From assembly GCA_027605045.1 (NCBI GenBank), contig JAQFWX010000058.1, positions 62,001 to 126,000 of the forward strand: a stretch of 64,000 nt of DNA. The letters are read 5' to 3'. This stretch comes from Phallus indusiatus. Taxonomy: Eukaryota > Basidiomycota > Agaricomycetes > Phallales > Phallaceae. The position numbers and the translations under genes were made by a program. The notes beneath the pieces were generated by a model. That model was not told the DNA's origin. It made no database searches and saw nothing but the letters and a program-made list of their open reading frames with translations. Positions 34,740 to 45,882 of the stretch are shown here, piece by piece. Within the stretch, counting starts at the first letter, position 1, and the number at the start of each line of letters is the position of its first letter.

Positions 34740-35246
34740 CTCTATACGGCTCGCGAGTTAACGAGTGGCTACTAGTGGCTCGCACACACGGGGAGTGAGG
34801 GAAAGAGGTGTAAGCGTGGCGTGCAAGGTGTGAGTGTGTGTGTGGTGAGGGAACGGAAGCAAAAAGTACAGCTCAAAGACTTATACTAGGTGGTTACGTA
34901 ATTTAATGGACAAAGGGAGAGGACAACAAATGTCTTTTTGAGTCAAAAACCAGGAACGTTTTCAGCAGGGAAATCAACAGAAGTTGAGGATATTCGCGTA
35001 TGATTTTGACCAAAGGAGAATGTGGCTCCTCAATATATACTAAGGCAGTGTTTTGAGGACAATCAACGGCCCAAAAGACCGAATTCGGAATGTGTCTCAT
35101 TTGCGAGGGTTTTGGTCCTTATTCTGTCCAATTAGGTTAAATCACCTTGAGGGACATCATCTGAGGCTCGGATATACATATCTGAGTGATATTAAATACA
35201 GATTTGGACGATATAGGCTTATTTTTTTCGAGGTCCTTGTGATATT
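34740..35246. other. Intergenic, nucleoporin promoter
   Basis: A GT-rich segment (gtgagtgtgtgtgtggtgag near 34831) lies upstream of the nucleoporin start. No gene was recognised. Confidence 0.5.
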
Positions 35247-36027
35247 CTATGACTCCGAGTTCTCCGTTGTGTTAGTCGCAACACCATACTTTGCAGGATC
35301 TGTTCCATGATGTTTATGGTTTACCAAATTGAACCTGAAAAAAAAACAGTTATATCATTTTTTTCCAGCTCGCAGCTCGCAGTTCGCAACACGTACATCG
35401 GCATTGCACCTTGAAAATACATCCAATCCGAATTTAGAAAGACGCTAGAGGAAGAGGCAGGAACCTACCAAACTTTAGAGCCGAAAATGTAGAATTTCCA
35501 GCAGCCATAGTCTGAACCCACTCAGGCTGATCCGATTCACCATATAGCGGTTTGCCTTGACGAGCACGTTCCGAGAGTTCCGCGAGGTCTTTTGCCTCTT
35601 CCCGTGCATTCTCTGACCATCCCCAGAACCTGACTACAAATCCGATATTGAATTGTGAGGATTGTTTTTCGTTACGCATGGAATGGAAATGACTTACACG
35701 AAGAACGCTGATAAGCTAGCAAAAACCCTCCAAGTAAACCCAATGTAGTACCCAACATAAGCGGTCCTTTCAAGTGTCGTCGTCCTCTAACATGTGTAGG
35801 ATCCACCCAGTCTAATCCCAAAAGAATAAAGATCAGTTCTTCTAATACACTTTAACCTCTTGCTTTTGAAAACGGGACATACCGAGGAAAAGGAGAGCAC
35901 CGGGAAACGCAGCAGTAGCACCGGCCATAACAGCATAATCAGATCTCCGGAAGTACCGCACAACGCGGGTAAAATGAGGATCTTGGTCTATTAAAGGATA
36001 AGGTGTCTTGATTTCTTTGGTTAACAT
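35247..36027 (-). CDS. NUXM: NADH:ubiquinone oxidoreductase 21 kDa subunit (complex I)
   Basis: An accessory membrane-arm subunit of fungal mitochondrial complex I. Exon 1 from the ATG at 36027 reads MLTKEIKTPYPLIDQDPHFT and RVVRYFRRSDYAVMAGATAA, then FPGALLFLG. Exon 2 encodes DWVDPTHVRGRRHLKGPLML and a hydrophobic segment (GTTLGLLGGFLLAYQRSS). Exon 3 encodes FRFWGWSENAREEAKDLAEL and GKPLYGESDQPEWVQTMAAG, then NSTFSALKFG. A short exon gives AMPM and the last exon FNLVNHKHHGTDPAKYGVAT, ending NTTENSES at 35247. Both conserved halves of the fungal 21 kDa family are present and the length is normal. Splicing of the final two exons rests on donors gtaggt and gtacgt. Confidence 0.87.
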
Positions 36028-36590
36028 CTCGCCCGCGTGGTGGTGGGTGCTTCAAACCAAACGAGCGATGTTGTGTTGTTTATGTTAGGGGATTACTAAG
36101 CATATCGTGTTACTTTTCGCTGAACACTGCCGCCAGCTTGACCTGTCGCAATCCGACAAGGACCAGTTTAAAACATACTGGCTTACACGGACAAAAAAAT
36201 GTCAAAAATTCTTTCGTTCCGTCGGTAGTTGCGGTTTATCGGGAGGGACATTCACCAAACAACCACGGAGGAGATTGGGGGTAGTGGATGCTCTCTCAAG
36301 AAATTTTCCATCGACGGTCAAAACGATCATAACGTGTTTATAAATATCCAGGTTGCCTTGGACTTCTTTGCGTTGATCTAACCAGTTTATAAAAGAAAAA
36401 CAACAGATGATTAAGCGACATACAAAAAGCAAAACTATCTCGATAGCTAATTAACAACAAAAACAAATCACAGTATGCAAATTTCAATCAATTGAACTAT
36501 AGTCGGTCGTCAACATTGATGTCAAAAATTTTTGCATAGCAATTGGAAGAGTACTTGGCGATGTTTTATTTTTGAGTGAAAACATTCACA
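36028..36590. other. Intergenic and 3' flank of family copy A
   Basis: The sequence gattaagcgacatacaaaaa at 36408 and the following 60 or so bases (ctcgatagctaat, aaatcacag) recur at 38169-38240, downstream of copy B. A tandem duplication therefore covers coding and flanking DNA. No other gene was seen. Confidence 0.55.
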
Positions 36591-37800
36591 TCACTTCTCG
36601 ATATCATCTTCCTCCCCAGAGTGGGCTGCAACATTACCCTGTCCGAGTCTTCGGACATACGAACGTTCATGGACAATATATGAAGAGATCTCAACCGGTG
36701 CCAATTTAAAACTATGCTTCGCCTGGCTCCGCTCCATTAAAGCCCTCAAGGCTGACGTCGTTTTAATCAGTCTTTGAGCTTGATCGATGTGGAACCAATT
36801 TTGAAGGCCCAGTTCATCAGCTACTTTTGCCCGTAGAGTATCTAAAAGATAACGAGACATGAGTCAATTGAAAGGTCTTTGGAACTGTATGGATATGCGT
36901 TAATGGAATCAAAATAAAGGAATACAGGATAAAGGCTCACCTTCAATAGTTTGTCTTCGAGCTTATTATTGATGTCAGCCTGTAAAGACAACTTCCCATT
37001 GACTCTACACAGCTCCCATTTAACTTCACCCAGCTCCCTTTTGACTTCACCCGTCTTCATTTTGACTTTACTGAGTTCCTTGTAGAACCTATCATTAATA
37101 GATGTCTGCTCGGACAACTTCCCGTTGACTCTGCCCAGTTCCTTCTCAAACTTCCTATTGAATTTGTCCAGCTCCCTGTTGATTTTGCCCATTTCGTTTT
37201 TCATCTCAGCCATTTGTGCCTGAAGATCAAGGATCAAACTGGATGGTTGATCGTTTGAAGGAGTGGCTGTGGATGAAACTACACAAGAAATAATAATGAG
37301 AAAGCAAGAATAAAAAAAAAACAAGAAGAAAAGAATTGTCTTACTTTTCGGTCCCGATTTTTCCTGAAGTTCTGTTTCATACACAGCATTGACAGATTCT
37401 GACTTTTCGGCTTCGTTCGAACAAAAAACGAACTGATTGTCTCGGGGTAGCGTACCCCATCGCACTATTTTAGAAGGGGGTTCTGTTGAAGGTATATAAG
37501 TGTATAAGTGAAAGGTTACTCCCGGAAAATTGTGAGCTGTTTACCTGATACAATGTCCGTTAACTCTGAATTATCTTTAAGAACAATGTCGTGATTTGGA
37601 CGATAGACCATCGCAAACGCCCTCATCATTGTTTCTCTGGGAAGTCTCTCTACATTTTCTACGGTCGCGTGTGGTGTTGCCTTGAAAGTTGCGCGTAGGT
37701 TGTGTTCGTCAAATGAAGCGTTAACCTCAAGCTTACTAGCTGGTGTAGTGACTTGAGTGATGGGAGGTCCTGGGTATCTATTCGTGGATGTGCTGGCCAT
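36591..37800 (-). pseudogene. HEPN-like repeat family, copy A (N-terminal exons intact, late stops)
   Basis: Reverse-strand copy with the same four-exon plan as the 8440 gene: 37800-37545, 37482-37345, 37278-36941 and about 36886-36591. The N-terminal domain (FDEHNLRATFKATPHATVEN) and linker (EPPSKIVRWGTLPRDNQFVF) are clean. The coiled coil is longer than in copy 3, built on units such as ELGRVNGKLSEQTSIND and VKWELCRVNGKLSLQADINN. The last exon opens TPF-like RPFN followed by TGA at the conserved Trp codon. It then has LLDTLRAKVADELGLQNWFH, SYVRRLGQGNVAAHSGEE and a premature stop after DDIEK; the terminal 30-40 residues survive only in shifted frames. A product ending at the TGA would lack the HEPN-like domain. 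An upstream leader intron (gtaagtcccc...ctcag) matches that of copy 3. Confidence 0.65.
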
Positions 37801-38262
37801 GACTTCGCGACAAGTTTCTCTGAGGAGGAGGGGACTTACTAGGGTATAGTACAGGTTGCGGGTATTATACATAAGCGCGCGCAAACATATGTCCGTGTAT
37901 GGCCGAGAGAGGAGAAAAATATGCCCATTCCTGAAAGAAAAACCTCTTTGTGAACAATGAAAGTTAGTTCGTGCCCGGGGTCTTTGCGGCGGGGCTGTGT
38001 CGGGGATCTAAGTATACCGAAAGTCAAAATTCGTTTTCTGACCAAATTGACATCAACATATTTCACCATGAACACCATCAAATTTAGTTCTGTTCAAAGG
38101 AAAGTACGATTTGCATCGGTACGTGCTGCAACCCCCGGGCTTCTTCCGTGCGCATTTCTTTTTTTCACGATTAAGCGACATACAAAAGGGACGGACTATT
38201 TCGATAGCTAATAAAAAAACCAAACAAATCACAGCATGCGAAAATTCAATTAATTGAGTGAA

Positions 38263-38937
38263 TTAGAAATTGTCGTCAACATTGACATCATAGAGAATTG
38301 CATAGCATTGGGAGAGTACTTGGCGATGCTTCTTCTCGAGTGGAAACTTTTGGATCACATCTCGTGTTTCATCTTTCTCCCCAGAGTGGACCGCAGCGTT
38401 ACCCTGTTTTCGGAGAAACGAATTGTTATCGACAAGATATGAAGCGATCTCATTTGCAGGCATTTTAAAAGTTTTTTTCACTTGGCATCGCGCTATCAAA
38501 TTCGCTGGCGTCGTTTTACTGTATCTTTCAGCTTTATTGATACGGAACCAGCTTTGGAGGCCCAGCTCTTCAGCTACCTTTGCTTGCAGAGTGTCCAAAA
38601 GATGACAAGACATAAGCCAATTGAAAGGAGTTTCGAGCTGAATGGATATGCGTTAATAGGACCAGAATAATGAAACACAGGATGTAGACTACACTTTCGA
38701 TACTTTGTCTTGGAGTTTATTGCTGATATTAGTCTGTTCAATCAACCTCCTGTTGACTTTGCCCAGCTCCCCGTTGACTCTGCCCTAACTCCACGTTAAC
38801 TCTGCCTAACTCCCCGTTGACTTGACGTAGTTCCCCGTCGAGCTCATCATTAATCGATGTTTGCTGAGACAACTTCCCGCTGACTTTGTTCGGCTCCTTA
38901 GTGACACTGCTCAGCTCCTTATTGTTGGAATCCCAGG
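38263..38937 (-). pseudogene. HEPN-like repeat family, copy B (5'-truncated)
   Basis: Lies upstream of copy A in the same orientation. Exon 4 (about 38640-38263) is complete: LETPFNWLMSCHLLDTLQAK, VAEELGLQSWFRINKAERYS, then NSFLRKQGNAAVHSGEKDET and VLSQCYAILYDVNVDDNF with a stop at 38263. The conserved Trp is intact and the R-K-Q-G-N-A-A-V-H motif is present. The coiled-coil exon (about 38937-38690) is repetitive (VNGELGRVNVELG, then a one-base shift, ELGKVNRRLIEQTNISNKLQ). The N-terminal and linker exons are missing. Confidence 0.65.
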
Positions 38938-39380
38938 CTCAACGAAGTAGCAGACACGAAGGTGTGGTCTATAAGCGCCGTGACTAAATACTGTAAAAGC
39001 CATATATTAGGTTGACTTTACAAACATGCTCTACGTTCACTGGTGTACATACCAGGAAAGAAACTTATAGGCGACTTTGATCAAATGTATACCAAGGTCC
39101 GATCAAGCTCAAATATTTGATAGGTGGAATAGAATTGAAAATGAATTTCCACCTAGCTGGCAGCTGCACTCAGTGTTACAATTTGGTTATGGATAACCTT
39201 TAAACCCCATCTTGTATGCTGTTTCTTAGAAGTAATACCCCCCAAGCTCCATTTAAAAAAAGGTGACGGTGACCACTTAAATTATGTGAATCTATTTAAG
39301 CCCTTGTTGAGCACGCTCTATCCTCCTCAAAGCTTTCCCCTTCTTTTCTACCTTCTCTCAAATATCTTATATAAATATGC
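38938..39380 (+). repeat. Third copy of the family promoter block
   Basis: From about 39110 the sequence tracks the arms at 25440-25685 and 27757-27990: gaaaatgaatttccacctag, ttggttatggata, ccccccaagctccattt, gaatctatttaagcccttgt, caaagctttccccttctt. A tatataaatATG follows at about 39371. No kinase-derived sequence is attached to this copy. Confidence 0.65.
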
Positions 39381-40370
39381 AACCCCCCTCTCCTTTGCGT
39401 ATCTAACTAAGAATCCTAAAGACTCGATTGGTGTTAACTAGCAGGTGATAAGGCGGCCAATAACGGATAAAGTAGAGGTAAAAGAGAGTAATGGGTATTA
39501 TACCAGTCACGAGTGAGTCTTCGGAATTCAGTGATGAACCTATAAACCAACTTGAGATTCATATAGGTTCACCACAGACGAGTTTTATCTGTTCGGAAAC
39601 GGGCTTGTTTGGGAGCGTAAACCAATCGGACATTGGTCGTACTACGTCAACAATGGAACATTTGCGAAATGCAAAGCAGAATCCAGAGCGACCTGGTTGA
39701 ACCGAAGACACCACTCCCATTTCTTTCTTTCTATTGGGAAAATTGGGAAAGAATACCCACAAGCAAGTAGTGGTAAGATAATAATTTCTCACTGATGTCT
39801 CAATACTAATGTTTTGCCTAGGTCTTGTTTCTATAGAGAATTCCTGACTCTGCAAGCCAGTTCAACCACCAACTCGTTAGAGAAGAACTCAGCTCAAAGA
39901 GCATTGCGAGTAACGAGTATGACCGTTTCAAAGCTCGCAGAACCTGAGTTTTAAGATATACATACGTACCAAACTTTTCAACGTGAGTCTCCGTCCCAGG
40001 AGATTAATTAAGTACTCCTGTTGACATATTACTTTCCAGACGGAATTGTCTGCCAACATGAAGTGGATTTGGGCAAGATGTGTCCTGGACATCGTCAGGA
40101 ACATCATGGCTCACCATCTGAAGAAACTACTTGGTCGGAGATAAATGCAGTCAATCCAGAATCCCTCATTACTCTGTCATTGCAAAACTGAAGCCCAATC
40201 CGAGTCAGCTTGAAGCAATTAATAATAAAGCTGAAGGATTTTGGTGTCACAAGATATTTCAATTGAAAACCCGTCCAAAACCGGTGGCCGATGAAGAAGA
40301 TCTACTTGCCCTCCTGAAACAACTCTGGAACCAGGACGACCCGGTATCTTCCACTCGCATGGTAAGTGGC
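39371..40370 (+). pseudogene. HEPN-like repeat family, copy 10 (degenerate, possibly fused to other sequence)
   Basis: After the promoter block, coiled-coil-like residues (TTNSLEKNSAQRALRV) appear near 39860-39930. An intron, gtgagtctccg...actttccag (about 39981-40039), is nearly the same as in copy 7. Then come MKWIWARCVLDIVRNIMAHH and LKK, a shift, and TWSEINAVNPESLITLSL. Downstream a clean frame reads AINNKAEGFWCHKIFQLKTR and DLLALLKQLWNQDDPVSSTR (about 40175-40360), ending at a possible donor. This part has no counterpart in other copies and was not recognised. Confidence 0.45.
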
Positions 40371-41042
40371 AACATTTCTCCTTTTCATAGGTCATGTCAG
40401 ATGCTGATGATCTCTTCTTCTTCTTTTTCTCCTCCTCCTCCCTTTACAACAACGTCGGCAGCTTTCATTTTTCATGTCTGTATATATTCTCAGGTTAGAT
40501 AGACAACGATGTATGCGGTAGATAATGTCATGTACACAACTGACTTACATATCTACTTACAAAGGGTTCCCGCGACTTATATATTTAGGTCGCGGGAAAT
40601 ACATTCTAGAGTGACTATACTACTGAATCTATGAATGTCATATTACTATACCAATACAGAGAACTCAGAAATCAAGGTGAAAAAGAGAAAAACGAGAAAG
40701 AAATGAATAAATAATACTTTACTTATTATTTCGATATATCGCAATATCCGAGCTGACTCTATAGCAATGTCAAGATGCCGCAATGTCGCACCAGAGAAGC
40801 CTTTGCCCATAATGGTAGTCTTAGACTCTTAGTTACCAAGCGATTAGCGGAAGTGGACAAAGCATTGCGCCTATTGACAACTTTGACAATGACAGGTTAT
40901 GAAGTCACGACGACGAATCTTTGTACATACGTGGAATCAACGTTCGTGAACTAGATTCAAGGGATGGTGGAAGACCACCGGACCGGGTAGTATACACGGG
41001 ATCAGCCTATCAAAATGGTTAAATTTGAGGCATTCTGCAAGT
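40371..41042. other. Intergenic, with a GC-clamped hairpin
   Basis: No gene was recognised. A 10-bp perfect inverted repeat (ttcccgcgac/gtcgcgggaa) around a 12-base AT-rich loop lies at 40567-40598. Confidence 0.5.
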
Positions 41043-41138
41043 GGCCTGGTGGTCTAGAGGTATGATTCCTTCTTAGGGTCAGTTGGCATCCGTCGGCGCT
41101 TATGGAGGAGGTCCCGGGTTCAATTCCCGGCTAGGCCC
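41043..41138 (+). tRNA. tRNA-Pro (AGG), with intron
   Basis: Acceptor stem GGCCTGG/CTAGGCC with discriminator C, D arm GTCTAGAGGTATGATTC, anticodon AGG in a TTAGGG loop closed by CCTTC/GGAGG, an intron of about 23 bases in the canonical position, and T arm CCCGGGTTCAATTCCCGG. A T-run (ttttttc) follows at 41141, a probable polymerase III terminator. Confidence 0.93.
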
Positions 41139-41183
41139 ACTTTTTTCTTGTTGAAAGACTTTTACTTTTTTTACTACATATTC

Positions 41184-42630
41184 CTACAACCCAAACGGAT
41201 ACGTCTCCTCTTTTCCAGTCTGAACAACATCCCTCTTCTCTTTCACCTCTAAAGGCGTAACAGCACTCGTCCGATCAAACCACACATAAGCATCAAACTG
41301 GCGCGGTAAAATAGCCTCGGAATAATGACTCCAAAGCTCCGTCTTAGGACGATATATAACACCTATAAATCTCTCTTTCCGACTATTCAAAAGCAGACGG
41401 TTGATTTCCTTGTTCGGATCGCGCAGATCGGCGACGCCGCGGGGGATACCGCACTCATGGAAGATTCTTTCGTACGAGTTTGCGCGGGATGGAACGACGT
41501 TCATGACTTTCATGGGTGTGTCCCATTCGTGTGCTGCTGCTACTGTGCCGGTGTGTGTTCCGAAACCGATGAGAGTTGCTGCGTCTTGGAACTCTTCGCG
41601 GCAGAGTTGACCTATATTGAGTTCGGCGCGCTGGGTTCCCATACTCGTGTACCGTGCGTCCTAAAACCAGAAATTAGAGTCAAGAGAAACAGAAACAGAA
41701 ACAGGATTATCTTACTCCAATATGAGAATTATGAGCCCAAACGACGGCACGAGACGTAGGCCCTCGACTCCTCAAACAATCCATCAACGTATCAAAAAAA
41801 TGGGTATCCCTCAAATTCCACGATTCAGCAGCGCCATAATACATCGCACGATAATACTTCTCCGCATCAACGACCAGCTTTGAATTCTGCTCCGCATTAA
41901 AAAACTCCTCGCCGTCGTGCATATCAGCGGCGTACCGCAAATGATTGGACAACAAGTCGAGTTGAACGCGGATAACGTCCTTTTCACATTTGGCGTACCC
42001 AGCGCTCAGAGAAGCCATCCCATACAATGACGGGTCGTTCGCCCAGGGTGTAAGACATGCGTATCGTTTTTTAGCGTGTTCTGCGCTTTCGGGGTCAACG
42101 CGAGATAGATAGTTGATGACAGCCTGCATGGAAGCGTTCATGTTGTAGAGATCTAATCCGTGAAAGGCGCATCGGGATTCAGGTTCGCGGGTTGAGTTGT
42201 GCTGTCTTAGCCATGCGAAAAAATTGGAGACGTCTGTGTTTTGCCACATCCAGGTTGGAAATCGGGTGAACGGTTCCATTTCGTAGGTTTGAGCTGTTAC
42301 AGGGTTTTTCTTGAGGCGAACCCATCTGTCTATGCATGCTGCATCTGGCCTTTGAAAGAACATTTAGGGTTATTCCAAACGTGATTCATTCCGTTGTACT
42401 TACCAATCAGCTTCCACAGCCACAATATTAAACCCAAAATTCTCAACAAGCCGTTTAGTTATAGCCGCTCTAGCACGATAAAACTCTGATGTGCCATGAC
42501 TCGCTTCTCCAAGCAACACAACCTTTGTATTATCCGAAATAAACCGGTCAAATTGCTGACCGAAGGAATCGTCTTCGGGTTCTGGTAGCGGAATCAACGT
42601 CTCGCGAAGTAGATTTGAGAGTTGGGACAT
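41184..42630 (-). CDS. Erythromycin-esterase-family hydrolase
   Basis: A cytosolic enzyme of the EreA/EreB-like fold; the fungal substrate is unknown. The preferred start is the ATG at 42630 ([20 protein letters not shown]), because the upstream extension to 42852 is not family-like. Three exons are joined at [12 protein letters not shown] and HNSHIG/DARY. Family motifs are complete: [18 protein letters not shown] (Glu and His of the active site), [51 protein letters not shown], and [18 protein letters not shown] (the second His cluster). [12 protein letters not shown] and [18 protein letters not shown] follow, then [20 protein letters not shown] near the C-terminus. Total length is about 430 residues, normal for the family. 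Macrolide resistance is not implied; related enzymes occur widely in fungi. Confidence 0.88.
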
Positions 42631-43862
42631 GATAGTAGTGGTAACAAGTGAAGAAGTTTGGATTGTCCGAGTTTTTGATAATAATATTAACATGGGCTCG
42701 TAAGTGCTCCGGGTCCATGATGACGTCGAGATGGATGGAAGAATTGGTTGTTGCGGTGTCGATGATGAAAGGTGATCGCTGTTCAGTGTTGAAGGGATTA
42801 CATAGGATGCACGTGATATGAATCGACTGAGCCCAATCCAGCGGATAGGCATGACCGTATCCTAACAGCAATTGCAACCGAGTACTACTAAGTACTGTAC
42901 CTTGCAACAACACTTCCAAGGTTTGGTAGGGTTTGGTGCTAGTCCCCGAATCGGTCGTTCATGTCCGCATTCCGCCAATGCGTGCTTTATCATGTCAAGT
43001 CTTGACGACAGTGCTAGTGTGGCACAATCTGTAGTCGACTAGTCTACGTTTTCAAGGTTAATGCAGTCCCCAGTCTAGCCTTACCCAGCCTATCTGTCTA
43101 AAACAAAACCTCAAAACAAATATCAAAAAAAGAATATCAAAACAATGAACAGGGTGCCACCGTTCGTCAGTGTCAATGAAGATCTTCCATTCTCTCAGTG
43201 AGCGCCCGTCTCATCTCGACGAATGGTATTTTAATTGTCAAAATGGAACATTCCGAACGAGCAGTGACAACAACAACAAGTTCGAAGTCGAGATTCCAAG
43301 GGTTGGACGTTGTAATGTGAGTTTATCGAGTTGCATGTCGAGGAACGAGATCTACCCCTGTAGATTTAATCGGGGGACCGTATCCACCAACAACTGTTTT
43401 GGCCATTCATTGTCACCGCCAGCATGCGCGCAATTGAGTGAAGATCTCACAGTTGACAATATATTATGCGAAATCTGAAATCAAATATAAATACCTATAC
43501 TCGATATCAATCCATACCAAGCGCTCGCCAAAAGAAAGGGAAGGGAAAAGGCGTTGCCAGTGGTTGGTTGGTTTCAACAGCGACGCAACAGCCATCAATT
43601 AAAACTGTTACTTCTTCTTGTTCCAAGAGAAAAATGATCTGATATATATTCCCGATTCAATAAATACCGAGTACTTTTTCACTTTCACTCTTTTCTTTTC
43701 CGCACGTCACAAACGGCCGCCTTTCATAACATCAACCAGTCGTCGCCGTTCTCCCTCACTTTTACCTTTAACCTTTATCTTCTTTCCTCTTCGCTTCATT
43801 TTTCACTTTCACTTCTTTTCACTCTCTTTTTCATACCACTACACTACCACTATACTACTACA
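42631..43862. other. Intergenic, divergent promoters
   Basis: This holds the promoter of the esterase gene and, at 43680-43860, a strongly CT-rich leader (tttcactttcactcttttct) before the next gene. A TATA-like aaatataaatacc lies at about 43483. The 102-codon frame at 43170-43478 has no supporting features. Confidence 0.5.
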
Positions 43863-45042
43863 ATGTCTTCCTCAACAGCAAAATACCAGCCCTTATCAAC
43901 TATCCCGGATAACGAGTACACAGACAACGACATAGACCTTGAAAGAGGAGGAGAGGAAGAATTAGAAGGAGAGATCAGTCAGACTGCACCACTCTTACAT
44001 CCAACCCCCCGTAGAACGACAAACACCGCTACCACTTCAAAGACATTGAAACTCTTTGGCCTGCTCAGCGGTACCAGTACTAGCAACAACAGCGGCGGTC
44101 AACGATGGCCACGATCAACACCCTCATCACTCTCACTCACACCCCTACCAATTACACCTGCCAGCAGCGACGGCGTGTTCGCAAATATTCCAGCTAAACC
44201 TACGTCCTCTAAAGATGTAGACCAGGACGACGAAGAGATGGGCGCAGATGAGTGGATATTTATGACTCCGGAGCAACGAAGCAAGCTACCACCGCCGGTA
44301 CGTTTTGCACGTATAGCCGTGCATTTCTCCCACATGATATCATCTATCCATCAGTCAATCATCTCATCTCACATGCACAATTTAGAAATACTCTAAAATT
44401 AAACGGGATAGGGCACCGAGATATACAGTCGACTACACGCCGCCCGAGTTTCTTCCCAGCACCGGAAACAACAGCCGTCCAAAGCGGTACAGACCACGAA
44501 TCAACGCTCTCTCAGCAGGATCAAGCACCCTCTTCGTCGCATCCGCCGTAATAGCAACCTTACTCCCCATCATCGGTTTCGCAGTTCTCTATTTCTCAAA
44601 TGGTGGAAAATGGAAATCGCACGCTGCACGGCTAGGCTCTCGAACAGGTCTAGGACTAAGCCTCTTCCACATCGGCGCAATGGTGTTTTATATCCCCGCG
44701 CTCCTCGTATTTCCAAGCCCGTACTACTACATCCCACTAATCGCATGTCTGTTCTGGACGATTTGCATCGGTGTCCCATTCGGCTGGCGAATCGCTCGTC
44801 GGTCGTCGAAAGAGTACGCGTGGATTAAAGCTCAAGAACGGATTCTCGTCGATCGGTTTAGAAAAGCGAATTTGGCGGTTGAAGATGGACGATTTGAAGA
44901 AGTGGATGACGATGATAATAATAATGATAATGGGTATACGTACATTGAAGGCACTGATATGCGTGTGAGAGATTTGAAGATTATTTTGAGTCGGGCGAGG
45001 GATGCGAGATTAGCGAGGTCTCTTCGGGCTGCTGGGTTCTGA
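43863..45042 (+). CDS. Multi-pass membrane protein of unknown function
   Basis: Two exons, 43863-44297 and 44386-45042, joined in phase 0 (PPP/KYSK). The N-terminal 145 residues are disordered and acidic (MSSSTAKYQPLSTIPDNEYT) and lead to DDEEMGADEWIFMTPEQRSK. The second exon encodes PRYTVDYTPPEFLPSTGNNS, then a membrane helix (ASAVIATLLPIIGFAVLYF). Two more follow (GLGLSLFHIGAMVFYIPALL; YYYIPLIACLFWTICIGVPF). The tail is charged, with an Asn/Asp tract, and ends DARLARSLRAAGF. The CT-rich 5' leader supports this start. The domain was not recognised; it may be a basidiomycete-specific protein. Confidence 0.75.
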
Positions 45043-45240
45043 TCAATATGTATATAAAAGTTGTTTGTTTGTTTTATTAGGAGAATTGTTGTTGTCGTAT
45101 TATCAATTAGTATATATATATATCTATATTTATACATAGTCTTTTCTGTGTTACAAAAGTGATATTTTGTCTGTACTAGAATTTAATCAAATCATTTGTC
45201 GTATCTGTCTTGAGCGCAACATTTGCGTCATAAAATTCAA

Positions 45241-45322
45241 GGGCATGTGGTTTAGTGGTATAACATTCGCTTAGCACCTTGTGAGCTGCGAAAGGTCCGG
45301 CGTTCAATTCGCCGCTTGTCCA
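45241..45322 (+). tRNA. tRNA-Ala (AGC), with short intron
   Basis: Acceptor GGGCATG/CTTGTCC (one mismatch and one G-T), D arm with GTGGTA, anticodon stem TTCGC/GCGAA with loop TTAGCA and anticodon AGC, an intron of about 10 bases at the canonical position, T arm CGGCG-TTCAATT-CGCCG, discriminator A. A tttttt terminator follows at 45326. Confidence 0.88.
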
Positions 45323-45882
45323 ACATTTTTTCTCCTTGTTTCCCAAGTCAACATTGCCGTCATCTTAGCGGCCGGCCAAACTTTTTTGAACGGAATTCCG
45401 AGATCCTTCAAACCCCTTTTTCACAGATTGGGAAATAAAGTTCAATCCTGAAAGAAACGCTTGAAGGAATTCACCTCGTTTCGAGTTTTTTTTTCCTTGC
45501 ATGTACCGAGCTCATTTAAAAATGTACCTTTCCGCGGATCGAATACAATTCTTTCATCAATCATCAATCCCCATCACCACCTTTCAATTCAAACAATTCA
45601 AAAATTCAAAATTCCGCTCACGACGGGAGGTCACGTGCTGCTTGCATCTCGACGGCGACGGTGAATCTCGTCCGACGTGAAAACGTAAACAAGCGGCTAT
45701 ACCGGTTACATTCTACATTTATGGTCTCCAGTTCCTTTGTTGTCGGAAATGTAAAACATTTGAAACAATGAATTTTGAAAGAAACGTTTCAGTTCCCTCT
45801 CTTCCTTTGTTTTTTTTAAGCTCCCAGCTATTTAAGTAAGGCTGCCTCGCCTGCCCATGAAGGTGACCATCGACTCTATTTG
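45323..45882. promoter_or_regulatory. Upstream region of the RBR ligase gene
   Basis: No gene was recognised. An agctatttaagtaag TATA-like element lies near 45826-45840, about 45 bases before the start codon at 45883, a plausible core promoter position. Confidence 0.45.

Noticed and set aside
40567..40598. Hairpin resembling a bacterial terminator
   Set aside because: The window is eukaryotic and the hairpin has no gene end next to it; kept only as a note on the intergenic region.
43170..43478. 102-codon forward open frame
   Set aside because: No signal peptide, domain or splice context, and the CT-rich leader and TATA-like site lie downstream of it, pointing to the gene at 43863 instead.
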